This document shows, in pieces, positions 45,801-59,300 of a DNA stretch of 64,000 bases. Each line of letters opens with the position of its first letter. Positions within the stretch are counted from its first letter, which is position 1. A program made the translations under genes and the position numbers. The notes below the pieces were generated by a model. That model was not told the origin of the DNA, searched no databases, and saw only the letters and a program-made list of their open reading frames with translations. Source of the stretch: Breviolum minutum Mf 1.05b.01 (lineage: Eukaryota; Sar; Dinophyceae; Suessiales; Symbiodiniaceae); contig DF241616.1 of NCBI GenBank assembly GCA_000507305.1, forward strand, positions 1-64,000, written 5' to 3'.

Positions 45801-48800
45801 CAAACGGGTTGAAGTAAATGGCATCATTTGAGGAAGGTTACTGAAGGACACAAACATAGAAATGCAAAAGAGAGCTGTGTCATTGAAACTTTTTGACATT
45901 CGGTGCGTGTAGAAGTGTCGCTTCCGAAAGTTACTAAAAAAGATGGATAGACATTTGAGGAAGCCACAAAGCATGATCTTTGGAGAAAGCCAGTGGGTTG
46001 GAGAATGCTTTTTGCTTGGTACCTTCTGGGTGGGAATTTCAAAAAACTTGGTAATTTCACCCCTACAAAAGGGGAAAACTCTCCTGGATGATTGAACTTT
46101 AATTCATTTTTGCATTTTCTTGCTGAGTATGAGAGTATGACACCCCAATTTGGTGAATGTCCTCTCCTTTTCTAATTTTCAAGCAGATTCGGCCAGAAAG
46201 CAACCACAAGCCTATCCTAATTTCGTCAAGGGAGCTCACATAAAAACATCATCAAGCAGACAGCATCTAAATATAAATTTTCTGCTTGTCTAACACTTTC
46301 TCTCATGATCGATAGCCGCCGCATGTCTCGCACCATCGAAGATCCAAACCAGGCCTTGTGGAGCTGTTTGGGGGGTTTGGAGCATGGATGCTGGTAAGGG
46401 CCAGTGAGCTACAGTATTTGTATCTATCTCCTTACTACCCAAGGTATGTCTCAATTTTTTTTTGGCACCATAAGATACAGTGCCAGAAAAAGTAAACTGG
46501 AAATGATCACTGGGAGACTCATGTTTCAGGAATGTCTAGGGCCTTTATATTTTGAACACACCCATATTATAGCCCCAAAATGCCGTTCCAACATATATTC
46601 CTAATCTTCTAAGATCTGCAGACATCATCAGGGATAAACTCCAAGCGCTTCTTTCCGAGAGGCTCGAGCTGCAGACCAATCAAGAGGCCACCAGGGATGG
46701 GTCGCTTCCAGGGCCTTTGATACCTGGAGCTTATGGGTTGTACACCTCATAGGTGCTGTAAATGAGTGGATCTAGAAGTATGACTCATGACATAAGAGAT
46801 TAATTGATCAGGAATCTCTATGAAGGGTGGTGTCTCGGAAAGAGGTTACAGTTTACATTTAGACCAGGGCACGTATGTCGAATGGACACTGTGCGATGAA
46901 AAACCATCCGTTGCGACATGGAAGTGCCAAGCATTTGATTGGAATGATGGATGATAGACATTTTCAAAGTAATCCTGAAGAAGATCTATACAGTGTCACA
47001 GTGTGGTACTCCCATTGCTAAATGTTAACAGGAAATTTCCAAATTGTTAGGGGTTGGACATTCTGTAGACTGCCACAACAACCGGAGCACTCCAACTCGG
47101 CAGGTCAGTACCAACCCTTGGGCAGCGGATCCTTAAAGGATGTCCATGACTCGGGGCTTTCTCGTGATGGGCCGCAGGAAGAAGGGCATTCCAGCAACCG
47201 ACGAATCATTGGTACCTGTTGCTTGGAGGTCAAGGGATGGGTAAAACAAACAGCTGCCTATATAGGTAGGCAAGGCAAATATTAAATATAAGATGATAAT
47301 TGTCGTGAGAGAAAATCAAAGAAAAAAGTCATGGCATTCGTTTATCTAAGGGCAAATGATGTGAGGATTGGAGAAAGATGACTAGAAGAAGAGAATCGAC
47401 ATCAGTTCCACTCAATACTACAGTAAATCCTGAAGATGCTGGGATTGGATACTCAGATGATCGACTAGCTCACTGTCCTACACCATCCAATCATCAATAG
47501 TTCGGAAAATCCTCAGTTGTTGCGAAGGGATTTCGGCAGCCATTTTCACAAGTTATCAAGTTGTTCATCTCTCGTGGATGTCGTTTGCTGTTTAAAAGAG
47601 ATTGTTATTTTTAGCATCCGTTTCTTTTAGATTCAGAACTCCATCGACTCTACTGTTAGCAGATGGGTTGCCCATTCTTGTCCTTTTTTGAGAAGCAAGC
47701 TCCCAAGAATTGAGTACAGTACAAACCTGTTCCCTGATATTCCATGCATTTATACGATCGAGTACAATTTGTTTAAAGGCTATTCAACATCAAAGCACTT
47801 TTGTTTACTGTAATAACTGTAATACACCGTTTAGTACCCTACCGGTATTAAACACCGGGATTCCTTCCTTTTGATACCCTATTGTCCGTTTGATACAGAA
47901 ACTGTTGACGTTTTAATACCTAATAAACATAGGGTCCCCTTTAAATCCAGAAATTGGAGGACTTATACTACAAGATGAAACATTTCCAAAGGGCAGATCT
48001 CAAATTTGAAGACATCTGTATTTCAACGCCCAGAACGTGAGGTGTTTTCGGCATACTGCTCGGATTTGCTGCGGCAGCTTTTTTTTTGGTGGGGCGTGTG
48101 CAGCAAGGAGACTTGAACGAGTTCCATGGGAAGACTCCCCGGGACATAGGCAACACCTGACTCCCACTAGGGGGGCCATGCACTAAATCACTTTGATTGC
48201 TATGTATTGGGATGAATTTCAACCACTAATACTAGCACCCAAGAAAGGACTGTAGTATTGATTGCAAGCACACATTGATCAATCAATTTGTCAAAGGTGA
48301 GGCATATCATTGAACACACAACCATGAATGTTGGTGCCTCCAACCTCTTTCAAGACCTATGTATCACCTGTTTCCTTTGTCATCATTCTGTATTAGTCTC
48401 CGTGAGTCTACCAACAAAATGCCACCCAAACATCGACCATTTGCAACCGAACAACAGTTCAAGTGTTTCTCAATTGCGTCACGACCTCATGGCCACCAAG
48501 AGCCTCCATGTAATTTAAAGTTTAGGATGAGCAAATCACAGATTTGGATGATTTGGTTATGAAAAGTTGGGGAAGACGATTGTCTCCAACACGTTCACAT
48601 CATCGTATTGCATCTTGCCTTTCCTCCCCCTGACAGAAACGTGTAGAATGGTCGGTGTTTTACCATCCTTCGAAGACGTTTGGCGAGGACCGACCCAGGA
48701 ACTGGGTGTCGGTTTGGTCAATGAATGTCAAGGTAAAGATTGCACAAGTTTCGACTGCAGCCGCTTGGCTGGTGTGAGGGGTTGATGGGTCACAATTTAA

Positions 48801-50173
48801 AAGCGATTCCTCATATAATTTCGGAAAAATAAATAGCAAGTATTTGTAGAGAATTAAAGAGATATCAGAGTAAAGGTCTATTGACTATTGCAAGATTCTT
48901 GCTTTTAGATTTGATTAGATTTGCGCCATCCTGGAACCACGAAAACTTTCTGGAGTGAAAGGTCCAGCAACAAGGATCCAACAAGTGGCTATTCGAGAAA
49001 CCGAATGCCAATGACTCAAGTTTTGGTGAAGAGTTGTCTTTACCCCCCTCCTCCATCCAAAGTTCCTGCCCTATCAATGCCGGAGCATTATTTGCGGAAA
49101 AAATGTGAAGCACACACAGCTTCAGAGTTTCTGATCAAGGGCTATGTAAAGCTAAGCACTTCTAGGGAATCCAGACCCCTATTCCACAATTGATCGATCC
49201 CCTTCCCAAATTCCAGAGATTGCCATAAGTTCAGTGTTTGGCTAGTGCCCAACCCTGCAAAAAGCTGGGAAAACAGCAATTTGAGGTAAAGACAAAGATG
49301 ACTGGGTGCCTTGGCAATTGACATCAATTGACTCTTGAAGCCAAGCATTAAAAGCTTGCAGAGTCAATTGATTTGTTTATGACATTTCCTCTTCAACAAT
49401 GAGTAGTATGATTCTGAGTGAGCATGACGAATAACTTCACATTAGGCCAGGAGGATTGTTCTGACAGCCCTTGCTGGACGCCCAGTGTTAGGCTGCAGCT
49501 AACATCGGTATTTGTTGTAGGATTGTTTGTGCATGCATTTAGTCAGCAACGAACAATGCCACTAATGTAGAACCTCCAGTCGGACATAAATTAAGATCTA
49601 GTCTACTTCGTGTCAGATATCTTTGGCACTTCATCCCTTTGGTCACTCTACAGTGGAATATTCATACAATGAGATGTTTAGGAGAGGTGAGAAACCACCA
49701 ATCTAGCAGCTGGTAGAGATGGCACATTTCCCCGGTGCTTGTGCAGCATATTGAGGTGGCCAAATGGCCGGCCAGCAAGAAACTCTTTTGCCACTGGGAT
49801 TGAAATGGGGCGGAATTTGTGTATGACAATCGTTCCTTAAGGAAACATGCATCACCAGAATGAAACAGTATCAGTGACCAGTAATTTGTACAGGAGGGCC
49901 ATGCACTTGACTCCCCTTTGTATCGTGATGCATGGTGATGACATGATGATTCCCATTCTTCCTGGGTTTTTCATACATGTCCAACGTGCTGATTCTGCTC
50001 CTTCGATCTCTCGCATAATACAACTTCCAGAAAAGTTGTGTGGAGAAATAAGACGTGTCAGCCATCTCTTTTGAGAGACCCCACATGTCCGACGTTAATC
50101 TTATTTTAGTTTCTGATGGTTGGAGTTTCACTTTCAAACCTTACTGTAAGTCTTATGACAACTCTCGACCGAG

Positions 50174-50355
50174 GCTGCGGTATGTCCTGCTTGGCTGCCT
50201 CTATGCACACTAAGCAGCATCACGCAGCACATGCAGCCCATGCAGTGCATGAGGCACACATGCCGCATGCGCCACACAGGGCTCACGAGGAATTTGCTGG
50301 TGCCGAGAGCTCTGTTCTCAGGGGTCACGGCACTGTGACGGCCACAACCACCACA
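50174..50355 (+). CDS. Probable N-terminal exon, His/Ala-rich then Thr-rich
   Basis: The exon starts after an AG|G acceptor and ends before a GC donor, leaving phase 0 for the exon at 51207. It codes for a striking His/Ala run (AHAAHAVHEAHMPHAPHRA) followed by GHGTVTATTT. The Thr-rich end continues naturally into ATVTSTSM of the next exon. The His run could bind metal or be a flexible spacer; neither is shown. The link to the hydrolase gene rests on phase and composition only. The frame stays open upstream to 50116, but a GTAAGT-like donor there suggests the true start is elsewhere. Confidence 0.5.
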
Positions 50356-53300
50356 GCAACTTGGCTGGGAAAAAGTCTTCCCAAAGTTCCAAGACCACAC
50401 AAAACAAAGTTGATATCTGCGATGTTTGTTTTCCTGCTCTTTTCTGTATTCGAGTACACTATGATTTCAGTGCCACCTGAAGCTGGATATTTAGCAACTT
50501 TCATCCACAGCAGATGATATCCTTTGTTCAACTGGAGTGTATGAGAAAGCCTTGTCACAGGCGACAATTAACTGATACAATTGCAATGGATACATATCCA
50601 GAACAGCGTTTTAGTTTTCCCAAGTGGAAATTGCAAGCTTCTGTCTAAATTCATGTAAGGTCCCTTCAAATTTTGAGTCCAAGTAAGTTGTAGTCTCCGA
50701 GTGGTCATCCGAAAAACCATATGGACTAATTTTGCCCATGTTCATGTTCTTTGGGATAACCGCAAACTCTTAACCTCTAGAGTTCCATTACATCCACTTA
50801 GAAGATCCAGGAGTTGATAGTGTCAGCCGTTTTGGTCACACTCGGGAAACTGATCACTTGGGGGCTTCACCCAGATGACATGGTTTTGAATGAATAGCTT
50901 CAGACTCATGAATCTAATTCAAATGAGTAATTTTGGTTCTATCAATTTCAGATATTAGTATTGTTATATCATATCATGCAAATGGAGTGTAGTGTAGTGT
51001 AGTCATGTGTAATTTTTGGTGTATGTATGTGAATATATGATATTGCATATATGGGTCAGTCTCAGGCTACCCCCCAATACTCTTGGGTCTCAGTATACAG
51101 TAAGGTATGTAAGTAAGAATGAGACTATAATTCATGATAGTAGTTTTGTTGTCTTAGAAAAGTTGAAATATGCTTATGTATGTCAGAAGAAACCCTCATC
51201 CTGGAGGCAACAGTCACTAGCACTAGCATGACAGTGACCCCCTTCGCGACTTTGGCGGCAACGACAGAGCCGGAGAAAGGGGTCGAGGGGAGCAGCACGA
51301 CGTTGCTGGGACGCGGAACATCGCTATGGTTAGTTGGTTTGCGCGGCTGGGTGAGCAGGTGTGTGTGGTTGCCAAAGTAGACGTTTGATAGGTTGGGTCT
51401 GTGGTAGAATCATAAGCTTTCTACAAGATGTTGGTTGGTTGACTGATTGATTCGTTGAGGGTCGAAAAACGAGGAATGAAGAAAAGGCAACCCACCTTCG
51501 CAACATCAACTCAGCTGGGATACGGGCTATGAGCACTTGATTGCATGATTCACGCGCATTTTTACTATTTGGTGCCAGCTGACCAGCAGAAACTTTGTAA
51601 TGAACATCAAGGCCAAAAGACTATACATCCAGTTAAAACAACGGATGCAAATCTCTCAAAGTGGACTAATCAAATCATGTCAGGAACTTCCTAGGACCAG
51701 GAAAAAAGTGATTGTTTCCTTGTTTATGGGGCAGTTGGGCAAACATGTCGGATTTCTAAGATCTTTACCTTTCGTGGCCAATGCTTCCTTCCCTGTACAG
51801 CTTCCTTCATGGCCTTCCTGAACTGAACTTCCCAGCCAGCTTTGTATGCTCTCGTTGGATATCTAGACGCACTTGGTTTTGATAATTGATCAGTTGTTGA
51901 TGCTGTTAGTACTCAACCTCTTGCATTTTTGCCATTTTGCCCCGAAAGTCTGGAAAATGTCATTCTGAAAGTTTCCTGCATTTCCACTGTTGATTGGCAC
52001 CAATGAGACCGGCACTGCAGGTTGTCAGAAGCCAACAGTTTGTGGATGAAGGCGCAAAAAGATCCGCATCTTGAAGCAAAAGTGATTTGTTATGGGCTCA
52101 TTGCTAGTTTTTCGTTTTTTTTTACCCACCATTCCTGTCCCACCTTTGGAAAGGCAAATTTGCAGTTGAAGTGTTTGGGCAGGCCTCAATGTATATGATA
52201 TTTTTTATTAGTATTATTGGGACTCATAGACCATCGTCATTTACCCCTCATTCTTTAAAGACTTGGCAGCCATTTTCAACCAGTTCAATGCTTCCACCGT
52301 GTGTGCTCAGGACATATTCAAAGCAAAGCATTTATGCAGCCACTGAGCCATTGAAGGTTCCGCCGTAGCGGAACGTCTGTGGGTTGTTGCTGATTGTTGT
52401 TGAATCTAACGTGAACTGTGAGGCCGATTGTTTTCGTATTTTGTCAATCTCAGCCTTTTGTGAATCCGCTTGGCATTTTTTGGTGATGGGATTCTCCCTC
52501 CATGAACCAACCCTTGAATATTTCTTTCAATCTCATGTTTGCATGTTCTTCAATCTGTTTCCTTCATGCAAACTATACCATAAACTCTTTTATCTCAACA
52601 TGATTCACTCTCATGTTCAACGCATTCGCAGTACTTCGCAGTGTCATCCATTTTTTTTCAGTCACAACCTGTGCTTCTTCAGAAGAAAATTGAGCATGTT
52701 GCATCTGTAGAGATTCTTGATTTTTTCATTTGACGGGACCTTGGAATGCCAGGGTATCAGCTACTGTCCTGTGCCTGTGAAGACGGTGACCTCACTAACT
52801 TCCGATGACTGGATGACGGACGTGGCAAAACCCTTATGGAGCGCTGCAGGCCGAGGCGATTTGCAAATTATGCGGGCAATGGGCGCCAATGCGGTGCCTG
52901 GCCAACGAGTGAAAGTGTGGCATCATTGCTGTAATACTGTGGAATACCAAAATATAATTTATACATGCTGTATATATACATCGGTAGATTGTGTAGTACA
53001 GCAATACATAATGTGACATAGGACCTGGGTTTTGAATTTACATATATATATATATACACACAAATGTGTTGTTTGTCGGGAGAGGGGTTTCATGGCTGAA
53101 GAAAGTGAATCACACCATTGATGGATACATGATGCATGATATACATGGATGAAGATGAAATGAATGGATCGCCCTTGCCTGTGAATCTCATGGCCTCGAA
53201 GGTAGTAGGGATTCTGAAGTTGTTCTCCAGATTCTACAGGATGTGTATTTCATGTACATTTGCACAGTATGTTTCACACACAGTTAAGCTTTGTGTATTC

Positions 53301-56300
53301 CTTTCGAGTGCCGTACCTACATCTTTGCATTCAACAAGTGGCCTTTGCAGTTGGCCCTCATTTTCTGCTAGACCGCCCCCTTTGCAACAACGGGTGACAC
53401 ACCAATGGTAGTGGGGCCTCCTTTCTGATCAGCAGTATTAAAGCTAGATTGCTTGAGAGTTTCCAGTCATGTTCATCTTCGGCACATCATGTTACATCAT
53501 GACGTAAGCGGTCCATGCATTTTCTCGTTGCTTCCTCTACACTGAAAATGGTCCCAAATATTTCGGAAGTCAGGTACATGTATTCCACATGTGCTTTGAG
53601 TAAGGAATCCCCATGAAATGGTAGGATGAAGGAAGCCTCTCCCGTGGTGCTGTATGGTTCCTCTAAGGTACGTTTGTATGGCAACAATCCGGAGCTGGAC
53701 CATGAGACATTTCTGGATGAAGCGCTCCGCAATGACTTGCAAGTCATTCCTGGAATGAGCCACTTGTACTGGCCAGAAATTAAGGCAGTTTATGACCCTG
53801 ACCCGAAATGATATTTGTGCAGAGGAACCTGGTTCAGGGTCAGTGACTTTGATGATTCAGCATTATTTGCCCAGAGAAATCCTTTCAGTTTTGACCTGCT
53901 CGTTTGTCATGGATCCTTCGTCTAGCAGTTTCGCATTTGGTCATGTGTACACTGGTCTGAGGTTGGTTCGTTATTTCTTCCTTTGCTACAAGATCTTATA
54001 AACTTTAATGATCCAGTCCTGATTGATGTTCCCATTTGTCTCAATTTGCATTCGCAGTAAACCTGCCTGTAGCTTGCAGGCCTTCTGGGGAGAGGCTCTT
54101 AGCTTTGTGATTTGATCTCGTTGCATAATCCCCGTGGTAGTCCATGGACCCATCCTTCAAAAGGGATGACATCAGCATCTCCTGGAGACACTGATGTGTT
54201 TGTGGCACTCAGACAAAGGTTTGGTGGCACAAGCATATCCTCACATCTCCATGAAATTTTGGCATGCTATAGGTGATAGTTTATCATATAGTTCTCCAAT
54301 ATACTTCTCCAACCCAATTCACAAATCATCATTGAACTCATAACAGGTTGGTCCTGCTTCATTCAACATCACAAAACGATGCATAACTTGTATGTTTGTA
54401 AATATGAATTATACATTGAACCACTTCCTGCAAATTAGCTTCCATTCGTTAGCTTCCATTCCTGCAAATCAAGTGATCGACGCAAGTCACACCTTCCAAG
54501 GTGACTTCCCCTACACGCAGGATCCAGACCAGAAGCTTTGGCAGAGGATTTTCTTTGGTCCGGGACTCACCCAACAGTTCGATATGTTTGCATACTATAT
54601 TTGGTTGGGTTTAGTGGGGGAATCCTTCTCAAATGATCTTAGTTATTTGTCCTTCAGATTTGAACAGTTGCCAGATTTTTCCGTGTAACATGAATGAAAT
54701 CGAGATCGTTCCTGGATGAATGGACGGGGAACGAGCTCCCTGGTGACATCTTGAAAATGTTACAATGATCTCCCAAGCTAATACCTCAGAAGCTTATCCA
54801 AAAGTGGATGGGAGAGTTTGCCAGCCACTGAGGAAAATGGTTTCCTTCAAGGATGAACCATTGCTATTGGATTTTGGGGGGTTTAATTTTGAGACATCCT
54901 CATTCTTGATGTATAATATGCACTGAACATGCTGTTTATTCATGTATGTTTCTTTCTTTATTTATTCGATTATCTATTGATTCTGCGACATATCTATTTC
55001 TACCCACATGCAGCATGGAGGATCTGCAGAGTGGCCCCCGAGGAATTGCATGGCGACGGAATACAATTGCTTCTCAAAGGTGAAGAAGCAATACATGGAG
55101 AACCTGAAGAATGGATTTTTGAAGAATGGTCAGTATTTTGATCCAATTTTGATCGGTTTTTTCGCGTTGTCAAAATGTGAATAGTGGTTCATAGACTGTT
55201 CATAGTGTAGTACATAATATAGGTTTTGTTCCATGTATTTCCATGTTTTGCTTTGGCTTTTCTTAGTGGAATTATCTGGAGTGAGATGGTTGATGAAGGT
55301 TCATACATTATATTGAAAAGATATATTTTTCTTAAGCAGTGAACCTTATTGGATGGTTCAAAAGAAACACCGGATGGTCAATGTCAGTTGAAAGTCATTG
55401 CTATTGCTATACCCAAATGGCAAAGGCTTTGCCACTGATCGAGATGGGTTTGATCAGCCAAGGTATCACCCTGCGTTATCGTACTTTATCTTGATCAACG
55501 AGCCAGACCTCAAAATACCAGAGACTGCTGATACCGTTCTGGAGGACAGTTGAGAAGCATGAAACAGACATTTGCAGCTGATATGAAGCACGGGGAGGTA
55601 GTGAGTAGTGACGTTCAATGCGTGGGGTGGTTCGTATTCGGTGGTTTGCCATTGACATTCAATTCTCGAGTGCCGCAACTTACAACTATATTCCTCCAAA
55701 GATGGTCCAGTAAAAAGCAAAAGAGAAAAGGACAAACATGGCCGGGAAGCCCACATATTTGCCGTTTGCCAGTGATGGAAACATTTTGAACAGAAGAGAT
55801 GATCCAAATTCACTGATAGTAATACGTACGCAGTGGATTGGGAATCATGAACCTTATCAAATTGCATTTGATGAGGGCTTCCCGGGGTTGATACTGTCAC
55901 CTGGGGCATTTGGTGGCAGCTTCAGCAAGGCTAAAAATGTTGATATTGCCACTTCCATTCAATCTTTCAGATTGACTGAGTGAGATGAGTATAGTCTACG
56001 GTTGGTTGATTTTACTATAAGAAGTTGATGAACAAGAGTCAACAGACATGTTTCTTGCGTGAACACCGTTGCTACGCTTCAAATTTCACGTGGATTGGCT
56101 AGTTTTATGCCACTGGGCAGGATTCGAAGAAGATGGCCAAAGCCATTATCAGTGCATTTGATGCAGTTCTTGATGCTGAAAAGGATCTCAGATTCTTGGC
56201 AGCAATGAAGCGATGGGACACCCCCCGTGTTGAAAGATGGGACACCCCCAGTGTTTCCCTTATTTGTGAGTCACATCATTACCTTGGACCTTGGCTTCTT

Positions 56301-59300
56301 TCCCATGTCATGGCGATGGGGGAAGTACTCGTAGTACCAAGTCCTGTAAGCATACCACTCATGGCACGAATGGAAAACCACTACTGCGGAACGTGGGTGC
56401 ACAGTCACACATGAAATTCAATTACACTGTTGTAATGTGTGTAGAAGATATGTAAATGTATGACATATACATGGGTCAACATTCTAGGGTTATCTCCCAC
56501 CGGGACTGGCCCTTCAAAAAGATACTCACTCTCCACGTTTTGATGAAGCATTGTCCTCTTGTGACCCTCACATGAAATGCCACGTCGAGGTGTTAAAGGG
56601 CCTTTCATCAACTTCACGGTGACGTTTTCCTACGCCATTTGCCCTGTCTGTCCCAACAACCAGGGCCTCCCTGCCACCTGCTTCAACGAGAATCATAGAG
56701 ATGGGATCCACCAGTCTACTGTGTGGCCCAAGAAAACAACATGTCATCTAACCAAACAACTACTGTACTGGTGAAGTACAGTAGATCGGTTCGTTGCGCC
56801 ACTAGTTCTTTGTTATTATATATAGTCACACTATGGTACGCCTACTGATGTTGATGGTTTTTGCCTTGATTTGCAGCAATGAGTAATGCTTTTCACACGC
56901 CTGGAAATTGGAACAGTTCAAAGTTTGGAGTCTCGTTGGACTCACAGGAAGTTGCACCTTGCTAGCTGGAACATGGTAGATCTGCCACTACGAAATAGTG
57001 GCATTAATTGAAATGGAAGTGGAGTCTATAGTGGCACTCATTTGTTTTTCGTTTTTCAGACACAAAACTGGTTGAAAGAATGCCTTCAGTGGTTCCCTTG
57101 TTCCTTCAACAAAGGCTCTTGGACAGATGCAGCTGATTCAAGATGCCATGATGTATCCTGAGAAATATGACTACAAGCCAAAGAATTTCCTGTATGCGGC
57201 CTACTTGAGGAGCATCTGCAACCAACACAGTGCTTCATCCTTGTGTGCCTTTTTTTGACACTGATAGAAATCGGATAATTTCCATGTCGAAATTGTAGAT
57301 CCAAAGGCACGTTGGCCATGTTTTTCCACACCATGGACCAGCACTCCCACACCAGGAGATGGGCGAACAGCTTCAATACTGCCAACGGCGCTGGAGATCT
57401 AAAACTCACCTTTTTCTCTCATTATGAACCTTGGATGGATCGGACGGTCAAAGGGCCAACCTACACGACTTCCTAGTTGCACTTTCTACAAATTGTGTAG
57501 ACGATCATGATGGTTGGATAGGGATGGGTTTTAGGTGGGATTGAAATGTGATTGTATGAATATACATAATATGTCTTTACATATATCATATGTCATGTTC
57601 AACTTGTCAACCACTGCTAGACGAGTTCCGGTTAGCAGGGGCTTGCAGGGGCTTGGAACGGTTGTGTAGAGTTCCAGTGATATCACCGACAAGTTCTAGA
57701 TTGATTTCAAGGGCCACAAGCCGCCGACAATGACAAACAGAGTCTCAACGTTCACATTGCGTTGACGTGTTACTTCGAACCAATTCAACCTGGTATCCCT
57801 TTCTAGATGTGACCCCGCCCGAGTCAGCATCCACTAAAGGAGTGATTTCTGTCAATGGTTGTTTCTTGTTGTTTTTTGTATGTTGTTTTTGTTCTTTTCT
57901 CTAAGTCTAAAGATGTTAATTGCACTCCAAAAACATTGGAAAATTGAATGGTAAACATGAAGGGAATCTTCAGTCCAGTCAGATAATTAGGGATATCAGC
58001 AAACATGTTTTGATGTTCAAACCGCGATAGCGTCCACCGCATACTGACCAGTGCAAGCCATGATATACAATATCAATTTTGGTGAGTCATCATGATTTGT
58101 GTAGATTTATTGCTGGGTCGTTTGGTTGTGATTTGTTGCATCGGCATGGACTTTGTTCAAGGTGGATGAAAGATGATATCATGCGAATGATGGCAGAAAT
58201 CCATTGAATAGGATTGAATGCGTTCATTCAAAAGGGCCAAAATGAAAGGAGTATGGTATTTGATTAAGCAAGATTCATTCGTGGATATTCATGGTGTGAT
58301 GGCGGGAATACGACATGCCGTGTTCATGGGTTCATTGTTTTCCAATCCTTTATATATTATTGAAGGGAAGATACTGGAAACAAATCTAAAGGGCTCCGAT
58401 ACATACGTATGTTTAGATAGTGGATCAAACATTTGGGCATGTTTGGGCTTGTGTATCGATTGCTCCTTCCTCGTCCTCCGGTCCTTTGGCCCACTAGACA
58501 CTAGTCCACTATTGAAAGCCCAGGCAAGTAAAGGTCATGGTTTCCTGCTTTCGAAATTTGGGGGACTTCCTTTTCTTAGGATCTCACTACCATGGAACCA
58601 CAGTGAAACCACCGTGTCGTCTTAGGAAGAGAAGTTCTGGGTTAGTCAGTCCGCACTGGCTCAAGAGTTTGCTTTTAGATACTTTAGATCTTTAGTAGTT
58701 TTTTTGGGGGTGGGACTAGGACAGAAAGGGTCCCGAAATGCCAGAAAACACATTGAATCATGAGTTGTTGGTATGTTGTTTGTGATGAAGATGGTTGGTT
58801 TTTGCCATAGTTGGGGTACTTGAATCTTACTCGGCATGTGTAGAATGTTGGTAAATCAGAGCAAACACCCGAGGATCCTCGCCCCTAACCTAAGGAGAAA
58901 TCCTTTGGGATGACACCAGTCTTCATCGGTGAATATCACAAGCCGGGAGGGTCGGTATTGGAAGAGGTGCAAATCATTCTGCAGTTGGCTAAGACCATGC
59001 CACTCTTTCTGGGAATCAATTTCTTTGAGTTCCAAGTTTCGTATTGGAAAGGCGGGGCGACTGGGACACGAGTGAAGATGGGTGAAAACTAACTAGCTTT
59101 GATAGCTTTGGCTGTGCTGTTCAGTTTTCTGACCACTTTGCCAGCAGTTTTTTTTTTTTGCAGGTGGGTCGGAGATGAGCTTTGGATTGTTTGGACTTGG
59201 TGGATATCCTATCGGCAAGTTTGGCTATGTGGATGGAAGGACGCTTGTAAGCTAGAGACTTCTTGTAGACTATCGACTGTCAAGCTGGCGAGCTAACGGC